Source: Planctomycetota bacterium
Lineage (GTDB): Bacteria; Planctomycetota; Phycisphaerae; Phycisphaerales; SM1A02
NCBI GenBank assembly: GCA_016873115.1
Contig: VGYB01000014.1
Span: 1-46,555 of the forward strand
DNA: 46,555 nucleotides
Direction of reading: 5' to 3'
Position numbers and translations under genes: made by a program. Numbering within the stretch: position 1 is the first letter of the stretch; the number at the start of each line of letters is the position of its first letter. Below are positions 8,849 to 25,188 of the stretch, one piece after another. The notes under the pieces were generated by a model that was given only the letters and a program-made list of their open reading frames with translations, did no database searches and was not told the DNA's origin.

Positions 8849-9434
8849 TGCACGCTGCATTGCCCTGGAGGTCCGGCATCGGCAGCGAGCGGATCACCGG
8901 GGTACCGACGGGCAGCCCCTCCGCCACGGCCAATCGCTCCCACGATGCAAGGTCGGTGTACCCACGATCCTCGCTCGAAGCCAGCACGATCCAGGCAAGG
9001 CGTGCGTGCACGATGCGCTCGTCGGTGGCCAGTTGCGCCACCTTGCGCAAGGCACGATCGGTGAACGCGATGGCATAGCGGGGGCATCGCTCACACTGGC
9101 GCCACTCTCGCGCCAGCACCAGCTCGACCCAGCAGGCTTCCTCGGGGGCGCTCGTCGATTCGGTGAACAGGCCGGTCGTCTCGTCCAGGGTCTGCACCTC
9201 GCTCGGGGCCAGCACGATGCTGCAGCAGGGCGGTCTCGCGCGCGCCTTGCCGGCAGGCGCCTCGAAGCCGGGGTAAGGCAGGTCGAGTCCTGTCCATTCC
9301 GCTCCGGTGCCAACGGCATCCGCGGCGTGCATGAGGATCTCCCGGTCGCTGACATCATCGAGCGAGACGGGCGGATCCTGCTGGCCAAGTCGCGCGATCA
9401 CGCACCGGATTCCCTCATGCAGGCGGTCGACCAT
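8817..9434 (-). CDS. Hypothetical protein with CxxC motif
   Basis: A 205-residue protein I do not recognise. No signal peptide or membrane segment is visible. The middle contains a Cys-Cys pair (ARPPCCSIVLAPSEVQ) and later QCERCPRY, a CxxC that could bind metal; the end is mixed alpha/beta in appearance. The start is uncertain: ATG 9434 is used, but an in-frame GTG at 9452 is possible and neither has a good Shine-Dalgarno. The reading frame is supported by the absence of a better gene on either strand and by typical codon usage. It is convergent with lpxB (32-nt overlap of the 3' ends) and divergent from livJ. Confidence 0.65.
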   Translation of the reverse strand: MVDRLHEGIRCVIARLGQQDPPVSLDDVSDREILMHAADAVGTGAEWTGLDLPYPGFEAPAGKARARPPCCSIVLAPSEVQTLDETTGLFTESTSAPEEACWVELVLAREWRQCERCPRYAIAFTDRALRKVAQLATDERIVHARLAWIVLASSEDRGYTDLASWERLAVAEGLPVGTPVIRSLPMPDLQGNAACITAIVPVQRL

Positions 9435-9557
9435 GTCCGCGGGACTGTGCACCCGGGCATGGTGCCATGGATGCCTGACCGCTGCCCGAGGAGGCCCATC
9501 TGCCCTCCCGCGCCGCAGGCATTCGCCGTACCATCCGGATCCAACCGGAGATCCTTG

Positions 9558-10778
9558 ATGACCCAGAACCTCCCGATGCTTGCCGCCGCGCTCGCCTTGG
9601 CTTTCAGCGCCAGCGCGCTGGCCCAGTCCGGAACCCTGAAGATCGTCAGCAGCCTGCCGCGCACCGGCAGTGCGAATGCCCAGACCGGCACGATCGTGAA
9701 CGGCATCAGGATGGCCATCGCCGAGGTCGGAGGGAAGATCGACGGCTACGAGATCGCCTACGAGGACTGGGATGACGCCAGCCCCCAGCGCGGCAACTGG
9801 GACCCCACGGTCGAGGCGCAGAACGCCAACAAGGCCGTCACCGATCCGGCCATCGTCGGCTACATCGGCACCTTCAACAGCGGTGCGGCCAAGATCGCGA
9901 TGCCTGAACTGAACAAGGCCGGACTGGTCATGATCAGCCCGGCCAACACCTACTCGGGCTTGACCAAGCCCGGCATGGGCGAGGCGAACGAGCCCGCGAT
10001 CTACCGCCCGAGCGGCTCGATCAACTACTTCCGTGTCGTGCCGACCGATGACCTGCAGGGCCCGGTGGCGGCAGAGCATGTCGCTGGCTCAGGTGCAAAG
10101 AAGGTCTTCATCCTGCATGACCGCGAGCTCTACGGCAAGGGCATCGCCGATGTCTTCCAGAAGCGCGCCAAGGAGCTCGGGCTCGAGGTTGCCGGCTTCG
10201 AAGGCATTGACACCAAGGCCAGCAACTACAAGTCGCTCTGCCAGAAGGTGAAGTTCTCCAAGGCCGATGCGGTCTTCTTCGGCGGCACCACCCAGAGCAA
10301 CGGCGGCCAGGTGGCCAAGGACCTGCGTTCGGTGGGTTTCACCGGCATGCTCGTCGTGCCCGACGGCTGCCGCGAGGAGGCGTTCATCCAGGCGGCCGGG
10401 GCGTCCAACCTCGAGGGCAACACCTTCGTGACCTTCGGCGGACTCCCGCCAGAGCAGCTCACTGGCCGGGGGGCGGAGTTCTGCGCGGGCTACCGCACGA
10501 TGTTTGGCACCGAACCCGAGGCCTACGCGGTGTACGGCTACGAAGCCGCCCGTGTGCTGCTGGATGCGATCAAGCGCGCACCAACCAAGGATCGCGCTGC
10601 GATCCTGAAGGCCGTCGCGGAAACGAAGGACTTCGATGGTGCGCTCGGCATCTGGAGTTTCGACTCCAACGGTGACACGACCAATCGCGTGTTCAGCATC
10701 AGCAGCGTCAAGGATGGGAAGTTCGTCTTCGAGCGCCGGGCAGGCGATGCCCCTGCCGAGGGAACCAAGGCGAAGTGA
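9558..10778 (+). CDS. livJ: Branched-chain amino acid ABC transporter, periplasmic binding protein
   Basis: Captures substrate in the periplasm for the LivHMGF importer. The 406-residue protein has a signal peptide (residues 1-22, ALA|QSG), then the type I periplasmic-binding fold: LKIVSSLPRTGSANAQ (the conserved ligand-loop start), GIRMAIAEVGG, an extended DWDDASPQRGNWDP loop, VGYIGTFNSGAA, a hinge near VFILHDRELYGKG, and YAVYGYEAARVLLDAIKRAP in the C-terminal lobe. GGAG about 9 nt before ATG 9558 fixes the start; the open frame extends far upstream without homology. First gene of livJHMGF; an 86-nt gap before livH fits the higher expression usual for binding proteins. Exact substrate not readable. 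Confidence 0.92.
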   Translation: MTQNLPMLAAALALAFSASALAQSGTLKIVSSLPRTGSANAQTGTIVNGIRMAIAEVGGKIDGYEIAYEDWDDASPQRGNWDPTVEAQNANKAVTDPAIVGYIGTFNSGAAKIAMPELNKAGLVMISPANTYSGLTKPGMGEANEPAIYRPSGSINYFRVVPTDDLQGPVAAEHVAGSGAKKVFILHDRELYGKGIADVFQKRAKELGLEVAGFEGIDTKASNYKSLCQKVKFSKADAVFFGGTTQSNGGQVAKDLRSVGFTGMLVVPDGCREEAFIQAAGASNLEGNTFVTFGGLPPEQLTGRGAEFCAGYRTMFGTEPEAYAVYGYEAARVLLDAIKRAPTKDRAAILKAVAETKDFDGALGIWSFDSNGDTTNRVFSISSVKDGKFVFERRAGDAPAEGTKAK

Positions 10779-10864
10779 GCACGGATGGCCATCAGGTCGC
10801 GTGTGCGTCCTGCATCACGGCACCGACCGGGGCCACCACGATTGACCGCGACCGAGGCTGACCG

Positions 10865-11824
10865 ATGGAATGGGTTGACTTCTTCCTGCAGCAACTCATC
10901 ACCGGCCTGTCCAACGGGATGATCATCGCGCTGATCGCCATCGGCTACACGATGGTGTACGGCATCATCGAGTTGATCAACTTCGCCCACGGCGACCTGT
11001 TCATGCTCGGGGCGTTCCTCGCACTGACCCTGCTTGGCATGCTTGGGCTCGGCGACTGGTCCGGTGCCTCGGCCTGGGCTGCGGTCGTGATCATGCTGAT
11101 CGCCTCGGCAGGGTTCTGCGGCGCGCTGAATTGGGGCATTGATCGACTGGCCTACAAGCCGCTGCGGAGCGCCAGCAAGCTGTCGCTGCTCGTGAGTGCC
11201 ATCGGTGCGAGCTTCATCCTGGTGAATCTCGGGCTGTTCTGGGGCGGGCTGCCCATGGATGTCTTTGCCGGTGGGGTGGCAGCCGCGGCGCCCAAGGACT
11301 TTCCGGCGCTGGTTCCCAACACCAACCTGCTCGGCGAGGAGTCGCTCGTCCAGTTCACCCCGAAGGATGTCCTGGTCTGGGTGGTGACCGTGCCGCTGAT
11401 GATCGGGCTGACCTGGATCGTCACGCGCACCCGTCTGGGCAAGGCGATGCGTGCCACGGCGCAGAATCCCGTCGCTGCGCGCCTGATGGGCATCGACACC
11501 GATCGCGTGATCGGCGCCACCTTTCTCATCGGCGGTGCGCTCGGAGGCTTCGCGAGCGTCATCTACTCGCTCTACAACAACACCATCTCGTTCCAGATGG
11601 GATACCGCGCGGGGATGGATGCGTTCACGGCAGCGGTGCTCGGCGGAATCGGCAGCATGCCCGGCGCCGTGGCCGGGGCGCTCGTCATCGGCTTGGTGCG
11701 CTCGATGAGCGATGCCTACCTCGAGACGCGCTGGACCAACACGATCGTGTTCGGGATCCTCGTGCTGATCCTGATCTTCCGGCCCAGCGGCCTGCTTGGC
11801 TCGCGCGTGAAGGAGAAGGTCTGA
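10865..11824 (+). CDS. livH: Branched-chain amino acid ABC transporter permease LivH
   Basis: Inner-membrane permease subunit of 319 residues. The N-terminus QLITGLSNGMIIALIAIGYT and the GIIELINFAHGDLFMLGAF segment are hallmark LivH sequences. The cytoplasmic coupling region RTRLGKAMRATAQNPVAARL and MGIDTDRVIGATFLIGGAL follow in family order. A soluble loop of about 35 residues (around residues 130-165, containing PNTNLLGEES) faces the periplasm. The TGA stop and the livM ATG share one base (TGATG), so translation is coupled. Confidence 0.94.
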   Translation: MEWVDFFLQQLITGLSNGMIIALIAIGYTMVYGIIELINFAHGDLFMLGAFLALTLLGMLGLGDWSGASAWAAVVIMLIASAGFCGALNWGIDRLAYKPLRSASKLSLLVSAIGASFILVNLGLFWGGLPMDVFAGGVAAAAPKDFPALVPNTNLLGEESLVQFTPKDVLVWVVTVPLMIGLTWIVTRTRLGKAMRATAQNPVAARLMGIDTDRVIGATFLIGGALGGFASVIYSLYNNTISFQMGYRAGMDAFTAAVLGGIGSMPGAVAGALVIGLVRSMSDAYLETRWTNTIVFGILVLILIFRPSGLLGSRVKEKV

Positions 11825-12831
11825 TGAGGCTGCTGCCGACGCCCATCCTCGCCTACTTCGCGATCATGGCGGCACTGCCGCTGTTCATGGGCACGAGCGG
11901 ACTGTTCTACGACGCCTTCCAGGCGATCTTCGTGTTCTCGTTGGTGGGTCTTGGCCTGAATGTCGTGACGGGCTTCACGGGCCTCCTGAACCTGGGCATG
12001 GCGGCGTTCATGGCGATCGGTGCCTACACCTTCGCGATCCTGACGAGCGACATCTATCCCTTCCAGATCGGTTTCTGGTGGGGCATCGTGGCGACCGTCG
12101 TGATCGGGGCGGTGGCCGGCTTCCTGCTCGGTGCACCCACGCTTGGATTGAGCGGCGACTACCTCGCCATCGTGACGATGGGTTTCGGCGAGATCACGCT
12201 GGATGTCCTGAAGAATCTCGATGCCGTCACGAAGGGCACGCAGGGGATCAATCCGCTGCCGCGACCCACGTTCGGATCGTGGACGCTCGAGTTGCAGCAG
12301 GAACGCGGTTGGTACTGGCTGCTCCTGGGCTTTGTGCTGCTGGCGGTCCTCGCGGTGCGCCGGCTCGAGCGCAGCCGATCCGGGCGTGCCTGGCTCTCCA
12401 TCCGCGAGGATGCCTTGGCAAGCCAGTGCATGGGCATCCCGCCCAAGCGCACGAAGATGATCGCCTTCTCCACCGGCAGCGCGCTCGCGGCGCTCGGCGG
12501 TGCGCTCTTCGCAGCGCTCCTGAGTTCGACCGGAGAACCGGCGAGTTACGACTTCCAGGTCTCGATCCTCGCCCTGTGCATCGTGATCGTGGGCGGCATG
12601 GGCAGCGTCGCCGGCACGCTGGTCGGTGCGGTCGTGATGGTCGGGATGAACTCGCTCGTGCTGGTCAAGCTTGCCGACTGGGCCGGGGCGGCCGGCGTCG
12701 GCGGCGCATCCAATGTGCTCGCGAGCCCGAACAACTGGAAGTACCTGATCTTCGGGCTGGCGCTGATCCTGGTCGTTCGCCTGAAGCCCGATGGACTGCT
12801 TCCCCCGCGACTCGAAGGGGGCAGCGGATGA
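11824..12831 (+). CDS. livM: Branched-chain amino acid ABC transporter permease LivM
   Basis: Second permease subunit, 335 residues. Visible marks are GLGLNVVTGFTGLLNLGMAA near 40-60, GAPTLGLSGDYLAIVTMGFG near 100-120, the coupling segment SRSGRAWLSIREDALASQ near 182-199 with GIPPKRTKMIAFSTGSALA, and GGMGSVAGTLVGAVV near 257. The C-terminus LILVVRLKPDGLLPP is typical. It begins on the last base of livH and overlaps livG by 4 nt (ATGA), so the three form one translationally coupled unit. Confidence 0.94.
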   Translation: MRLLPTPILAYFAIMAALPLFMGTSGLFYDAFQAIFVFSLVGLGLNVVTGFTGLLNLGMAAFMAIGAYTFAILTSDIYPFQIGFWWGIVATVVIGAVAGFLLGAPTLGLSGDYLAIVTMGFGEITLDVLKNLDAVTKGTQGINPLPRPTFGSWTLELQQERGWYWLLLGFVLLAVLAVRRLERSRSGRAWLSIREDALASQCMGIPPKRTKMIAFSTGSALAALGGALFAALLSSTGEPASYDFQVSILALCIVIVGGMGSVAGTLVGAVVMVGMNSLVLVKLADWAGAAGVGGASNVLASPNNWKYLIFGLALILVVRLKPDGLLPPRLEGGSG

Positions 12832-13862
12832 GCCTGCTTGAAGTCCGCGGGATCACCATGCGCTTCGGCGGCCTGACGGCCGTCGACGATGTCACCTTCA
12901 ATGTGACTGAGGGCCAGATCTTCGCCGTCATCGGGCCCAACGGCGCCGGCAAGACCACGCTCTTCAACGCCATCACGGGTGTCTACGAGCCCACCGATGG
13001 AACGGTCCGCTTCCGAGGCTCGCCGGTCCGGCTCGAACCCGATGCGCGGCTTGGGTTTCGTGCTGCGGTGGTCGCGATCGTTGCAGGGCTGGGTGCGTTC
13101 CTCGCCATCAACATCCAGGAACTCTGGACGGTGGGCATCGCGGCGAACTATGTGCTCAACCAGCCTTTCCCCTGGGAGAAGGCCGTGGCCGATGTGCTCC
13201 ACGCAGCACGAGGGGTGCCGTTCGCGTGGGGCGTGCTGCCGGCGATCCTTGGTGCGGGGGTGGGAGCCGGCACCGTGGTGGCGCTCTGGCAACGCTCGCG
13301 CCGCACGCCTGACCTGATTGCGCGCGCGGGCCTTGCACGGACCTTCCAGAACATCCGGCTCTTCACTGACCTGAGCCTGGTCGAGAATGTGCTGGTGGGC
13401 ATGGACAGTCGCATGCGGAACGGATTCTGGACCAACCTGCTGCGCCTGCCGGCGTTCTCGCACGAACGCGCCTGGACCGAGCGAGAGGCCCTGGACCTGC
13501 TGCAGTTCGTCGGGCTCTCCGAGCGTGCGCATGAAGCCGCAGGCAGCCTTCCCTATGGGCACCGTCGTCGCCTGGAGATCGCACGCGCACTCGCCAGCAA
13601 GCCTGCGGTCCTCCTGCTCGATGAACCGGCAGCGGGCATGAATCCCTCCGAGATGGTCGAGCTGATGGAACTCATCCGCCGCGTGCGCGATCGTGGCGTG
13701 ACGGTGATCCTCATCGAGCACCACATGAAGCTCGTCATGGGCATCAGTGACCGCATCGTGGTCCTGCAGTACGGCAAGCTGATCGGGCAGGGTACGCCAG
13801 CGGAGATCCGTGCCGATCGCCGCTGCATCGAGGCCTACCTCGGGACGGAGGGTGAGGAATGA
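12828..13862 (+). CDS. livG: Branched-chain amino acid ABC transporter ATPase LivG with an inserted membrane-like segment
   Basis: Cytoplasmic ATPase that drives the importer. The 344-residue product is about 90 longer than the usual 255. It starts MSLLEVRGITMRFGG, has Walker A GPNGAGKTT at 36-44, and after TVRFRGSPVRLEPD departs from the family at about residue 72. An insertion to about residue 160 contains two hydrophobic stretches (about 77-96 and 132-154) separated by a polar, aromatic loop. The normal sequence then resumes at IARAGLARTFQNIRLF, with Q-loop Gln174. The signature is PYGHRRRLEIARAL, Walker B LLLDEPAAGMNP, and the H-loop LIEHHMK. All catalytic motifs are intact and the frame is uninterrupted, so the insertion is genuine. 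ATGA overlaps tie it to livM and livF. Confidence 0.92.
   Translation: MSLLEVRGITMRFGGLTAVDDVTFNVTEGQIFAVIGPNGAGKTTLFNAITGVYEPTDGTVRFRGSPVRLEPDARLGFRAAVVAIVAGLGAFLAINIQELWTVGIAANYVLNQPFPWEKAVADVLHAARGVPFAWGVLPAILGAGVGAGTVVALWQRSRRTPDLIARAGLARTFQNIRLFTDLSLVENVLVGMDSRMRNGFWTNLLRLPAFSHERAWTEREALDLLQFVGLSERAHEAAGSLPYGHRRRLEIARALASKPAVLLLDEPAAGMNPSEMVELMELIRRVRDRGVTVILIEHHMKLVMGISDRIVVLQYGKLIGQGTPAEIRADRRCIEAYLGTEGEE
13041..13307 (+). other. Insertion inside LivG encoding two predicted membrane helices
   Basis: About 89 codons (residues 72-160) with no counterpart in ordinary LivG. Two hydrophobic stretches, GFRAAVVAIVAGLGAFLAIN and AWGVLPAILGAGVGAGTVVA, flank a loop with Trp, Asn and Glu residues and end in a basic patch QRSRRTPD. 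The segment sits between the antiparallel beta subdomain and the Q-loop. Boundaries are approximate, from comparison with the remembered E. coli LivG sequence. Confidence 0.75.
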
Positions 13863-14608
13863 GCGCGGGCTCGACGGGTTCCGCATCCGCGAGCGCACCG
13901 CCGGTCATGCTGCGCGTGCACGGTCTCGCTGCGCGATACGGTGCCATCGAGGCGCTGCGTGAGGTCAGCCTCGAGGTCCGCGTGGGCGAGATCGTCTCGC
14001 TCATCGGCGCGAACGGCGCCGGCAAGAGCACCACGCTCATGACGATCTCGGGCATCGTGCGGGGCACCTCCGGCTCGGTCGAGTTCGAGGGCCGCCGCAT
14101 CGATGGCGAGCGTGCCGACCGCATCGTGGCCGGTGGCCTCGCGCAGGTCCCCGAGGGACGCAGGGTCTTTCCCCGGCTGACCGTTCGTGAGAACCTGGAG
14201 ATGGGCGCTTACCTGCGCAGCGACGACCTGAGGCCGGACCTGGCGCGGGTGCACGAACTCTTCCCGGTGCTGGCGGAGCGGGCGAACCAGCTCGCCGGAA
14301 CCCTGTCCGGTGGCGAGCAGCAGATGCTCGCGATCGGCCGTGCGCTGATGAGCCGACCGCGCCTCTTGATGATGGACGAGCCGAGCATGGGGATCGCGCC
14401 CTTGCTCGTGGCGCGCATCTTCGAGGCGGTGCAGGAACTGAATCGCCATGGCCTGACGGTGCTGCTCGTCGAGCAGAACGCCCGGGCCGCGCTGAAGCTG
14501 TCGCACCGCGCCTATGTGCTCGAGACCGGACGGACGACCTTCACGGGATCCGGTGCGGAACTGCTCGGCGACGATCGCATCCGCCGCGCCTATCTCGGCG
14601 AGGGGTGA
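13859..14608 (+). CDS. livF: Branched-chain amino acid ABC transporter ATPase LivF
   Basis: Second ATPase of the importer, 249 residues, standard length. After a Ser/Ala-rich N-terminal tail of about 16 residues it has LRVHGLAARYGAIEAL, Walker A GANGAGKST near 49-57, Q-loop GLAQVPEGRRVFPRLTVREN, signature LSGGEQQMLAIGRAL, Walker B LLMMDEPSMGIAP and switch VLLVEQNARAALKLS. No insertion like that of LivG is present. It overlaps livG by ATGA and ends the operon. The downstream gene is convergent and only 40 nt away; that gap shows no strong terminator. Confidence 0.95.
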   Translation: MSAGSTGSASASAPPVMLRVHGLAARYGAIEALREVSLEVRVGEIVSLIGANGAGKSTTLMTISGIVRGTSGSVEFEGRRIDGERADRIVAGGLAQVPEGRRVFPRLTVRENLEMGAYLRSDDLRPDLARVHELFPVLAERANQLAGTLSGGEQQMLAIGRALMSRPRLLMMDEPSMGIAPLLVARIFEAVQELNRHGLTVLLVEQNARAALKLSHRAYVLETGRTTFTGSGAELLGDDRIRRAYLGEG

Positions 14609-14648
14609 CGGCGCGTACCGCCCTTGATCGTGCTGGCCAGCCGCCGGC

Positions 14649-15608
14649 TCACCACTCGTCGACGCTGATCTGGTGGACCTGGGCGATCAGGTGCCGCGGC
14701 GGCAGGTCGCCGAGCTCATCGGGCCGGTCGTCGTACGCCACACGGTCACAGGTGTAGAAGCCATCGAAGGTGTACCCCTGGAGTTTCTCGACCTCGCGCA
14801 CGGCAAGGTCCTCGAGCTCGGTCATCGATCCGGCCGTGACCCAGAGCGACACATACGCCCCCTTGTCACGGTGACCGACGCGGCCAGCCAGCACGGTCGC
14901 GAACCAGAGCGTCATCCCGAGTTCGCGCCCACCTTCGTCGAGGTTGGCGCCCGGATCGATGTTGAGTTCCAGGTCCAGCGCGTCCCGCAACTGCATCAGG
15001 ATGTCATCGAGGTCCGGGCACTTGAGGTCATCGAGTGCCAGCACCTCGCGCGGCTTGGTGGGCGGTTCGGTGGCCCGCTCGAGCGACTCGGGCCAGGTCT
15101 CCTGCACCTCGCGAAGACCATGGCGCTGCAGCAGGCGCTGCACCTGGCGACGCATGGACACAGGCACCGTGATGCACAAGCCCTTCCACGAATCCATGAA
15201 GACCTCGACGAACGGCTCCTCGGCGTTGCAGCCGACGCCGATCGAGGCATCTTCATAGATGATGGGTTCGTACTCCTTCCACACCGCCTCGAACTCGTCG
15301 AAGGGCAGTTCCTTGCTGCCGAGGTAGACATCGAGGTTCCGGTAGGCATCGCGCGAGCCCACCTCGACGATCGGCATCACCATCTCGGGCATCAGGTCGA
15401 ACGCGTCCTGGATGAGCGGCTTCAGGCGGTCGTGACTCACCACGACATGGAACGCATAGGTATCGGGTTCCTCGCCCTCCGCGATGTTCATGTTCACCAC
15501 GTAACCCTGCGTGGGTTCAGGAAGATTGACCGGCTCAAGCCCCAGGGGCAGCGCGTACGAACCGACCTTCGCGCGCTTGAGATCGGTCCTGATCCGGTAG
15601 GTGTCCAT
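14649..15608 (-). CDS. Conserved hypothetical protein, soluble and acidic
   Basis: A 319-residue cytosolic-looking protein with no signal peptide or membrane segment. I do not recognise it. The N-terminal half (about 1-130) includes VVNMNIAEGEEPDTYAFHV and a 'MVMPIVEVGSRDAYRNLDVY' strand-rich region. The middle has a SMRRQVQRLLQRHGL helix and a Pro-rich linker (TEPPTKPREVLALDD), and the C-terminal half has LGMTLWFATVLAGRV and LWVTAGSMTELEDLA followed by VEKLQGYTFDGFYTCDR. Each half could be a separate domain. The start is ATG 15608, 28 nt after the upstream YkgJ-like gene, probably the same operon. TACCAT lies 6 nt before the ATG, so separate leaderless transcription is also possible. Confidence 0.75.
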   Translation of the reverse strand: MDTYRIRTDLKRAKVGSYALPLGLEPVNLPEPTQGYVVNMNIAEGEEPDTYAFHVVVSHDRLKPLIQDAFDLMPEMVMPIVEVGSRDAYRNLDVYLGSKELPFDEFEAVWKEYEPIIYEDASIGVGCNAEEPFVEVFMDSWKGLCITVPVSMRRQVQRLLQRHGLREVQETWPESLERATEPPTKPREVLALDDLKCPDLDDILMQLRDALDLELNIDPGANLDEGGRELGMTLWFATVLAGRVGHRDKGAYVSLWVTAGSMTELEDLAVREVEKLQGYTFDGFYTCDRVAYDDRPDELGDLPPRHLIAQVHQISVDEW

Positions 15609-15636
15609 GTCGCGATGGTAGGGCCGGGCGAGCCGA

Positions 15637-16122
15637 TCACGAAGCCGTTTCGCCCGCCGCGAATCCAGCCAGGAGCGAGCGCCACTCCGCGTAGCGATAG
15701 GGGACATCCAGCCGTTCATGGAGCGACCTGATCTCGTGGTGGCAGCGCTCGGCGAGCGCCGACTGCCAGCCCGCCGGGTCACGGTCGCAGAAGTAGATGC
15801 GGCAGCCGGGAGGCCGGACACCATGGATGCTGCAGCCGCTGGCGAGGAAGGGGCAGGAGCCGCCGGCCATGGCGGCCTCGACCTCGCGTACGGACGGGCG
15901 TCGCTCGAGCCTTGCCCAGGTCCAGGCGGTTTCGAGGCCCGTGAGATAGAGCCGGTGACCGTGGGCCTCGAAGCCGCAGCACTTGCCGCTGCTGACGCAG
16001 AGCGGGCGCTGCCTGCGGACTTCCGTGGCGATCTCGTCCTGGAGCCTCGCGATCGTGGCCTGCGCATCGATGGACGCCGCAGCGTCGCACCAGCGAGCGA
16101 TCACCGCCGCATCGATCACCAT
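15637..16122 (-). CDS. YkgJ-like cysteine-cluster protein (second copy)
   Basis: A 161-residue protein of the zinc/iron-chelating cysteine-cluster family. It shows PLCVSSGKCCGFEAHG (residues about 40-55), GGSCPFL, SGCSIHGVRPPGCRIYFCD near 95-115 and a C-terminal ERCHHE. The spacing of Cys pairs and the 'C.IH..RP..CR.Y.C' tail match the family, although the first CxxC of the typical CxxCGxCC is reduced to C-x5-CC. Its ATG lies inside the end of the upstream gene (7-nt overlap), so translation is coupled. The function of the family is unknown; metal binding is inferred from the cysteines. Confidence 0.82.
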   Translation of the reverse strand: MVIDAAVIARWCDAAASIDAQATIARLQDEIATEVRRQRPLCVSSGKCCGFEAHGHRLYLTGLETAWTWARLERRPSVREVEAAMAGGSCPFLASGCSIHGVRPPGCRIYFCDRDPAGWQSALAERCHHEIRSLHERLDVPYRYAEWRSLLAGFAAGETAS

Positions 16123-16577
16123 GGTGCATCGCCGTTGTCGCGCACATCGAGATCCCGCTGGATCCTGATCTGCTCGATCGGCACGAGCTTGCCCTGGTCC
16201 ATGCCAGGGCACGGGGCGTGCGTCTTGGCCATGACCCACGCCCGGCGGCTCTCGAGGTTGTCCGGCCAGAACGGCCAGGTGCGACACTGGCTCGGTCGCG
16301 AGCGGTAGACCTTGCAGAGTGCCTTGCCGGGAATCGTCTCCCGGTCGAGGAAGGTGCAGTCCATGCCGTGCGTCGTGGAATGCTCGGTCAGGCTGCGACG
16401 GCCCCGCACGACCCGTGTGTACCGGGCAAGGAACTCCTCGTGGGTGACGCCGAGTTCGGCGGCCATGGACTTGCCTTCCTCGAGCGTGAACCAGACGGCG
16501 CCCTCGCCGCCGGTGCAGCAGTTGCCGCACATGGTGCATTCGAAGCGAAGTCCGTCCTTGTACCACTCCTCGGCCAT
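16116..16577 (-). CDS. YkgJ-like cysteine-cluster protein (first copy)
   Basis: A 153-residue member of the YkgJ zinc/iron-chelating family. The N-terminus has the signature C14-TM-C17-GN-CC (20-21) followed by GGEGAVWFTLEEG, then MDCTFLD, ALCKVYRSRPSQCRTWPFWP and APCPGMDQGK, so all eight usual cysteines are present. It is probably a cytosolic metal-binding protein; the target is unknown. It heads a three-gene minus-strand group. ATG 16577 has no Shine-Dalgarno; TAGACT ends 6 nt before it, fitting leaderless transcription. The gene follows the rpoC terminator closely, so its promoter lies almost inside the terminator's T-rich tail. Confidence 0.9.
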   Translation of the reverse strand: MAEEWYKDGLRFECTMCGNCCTGGEGAVWFTLEEGKSMAAELGVTHEEFLARYTRVVRGRRSLTEHSTTHGMDCTFLDRETIPGKALCKVYRSRPSQCRTWPFWPDNLESRRAWVMAKTHAPCPGMDQGKLVPIEQIRIQRDLDVRDNGDAPW

Positions 16578-16583
16578 GGCGCG

Positions 16584-16589
16584 AGTCTA
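16584..16589 (-). promoter_or_regulatory. Candidate -10 box (TAGACT) for leaderless ykgJ-like gene
   Basis: TAGACT is a TANNNT match ending exactly 6 nt before ATG 16577, with CGCGCC between. No Shine-Dalgarno is possible in that spacer. The -35 region would fall on the T-rich tail of the rpoC terminator and shows no consensus. Confidence 0.45.
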
Positions 16590-16603
16590 GCCCCGCACTG
16601 CCC

Positions 16604-16634
16604 AAGAGAAAGGCCCCGGCGTGTGCCGGGGCCT
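16604..16634 (-). terminator. Intrinsic terminator after rpoC
   Basis: Perfect 10-bp stem AGGCCCCGGC / GCCGGGGCCT (16611-16634) with a 4-nt loop, followed on the minus strand by TTTCTCTT. Orientation and position, 48 nt after the rpoC stop, fit the end of the rplK-rpoC operon. Confidence 0.85.
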
Positions 16635-16651
16635 GAAGCGATTCCTTGGTG

Positions 16652-16670
16652 CGATCGCCTGCGGCGATCG
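16652..16670 (-). other. Second hairpin between rpoC stop and terminator
   Basis: Perfect 8-bp stem CGATCGCC / GGCGATCG with a TGC loop (as read on the plus strand), 12 nt after the rpoC stop codon. It has no T-tract of its own. It may protect the 3' end or assist termination. Confidence 0.6.
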
Positions 16671-16681
16671 TGTCGATCCAT

Positions 16682-21136
<4,455 letters not shown>

Positions 21137-21213
21137 GGTCCGGTCTCCGAGGCGGTTGTCGTGTCAGTCGTGTTCTGGACGGTTCTGGTCGGGAGGGGGT
21201 AGTGGTCTGCCGG

Positions 21214-25056
<3,843 letters not shown>

Positions 25057-25188
25057 GTTGTCGTTCACTCGTTGGGGTGCGCGCGACGCCGGGCCGGCAC
25101 CTCGAGAACAACGAGCGGGACACGGTTGGCTACGCAACCTGCCCGCATCGGCCTCATCGTGCTTTGGGTACCCAACGCCAAGTCCCGG

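Noticed and set aside
12078-12827. Upstream extension of the livG frame
   Set aside because: Lies inside livM in another frame; ABC ATPase homology starts at ATG 12828, which overlaps the livM stop in the usual ATGA form.
25057-25137. Upstream extension of rpoB
   Set aside because: Low-complexity residues without RpoB homology; ATG 25056 fits the family start.
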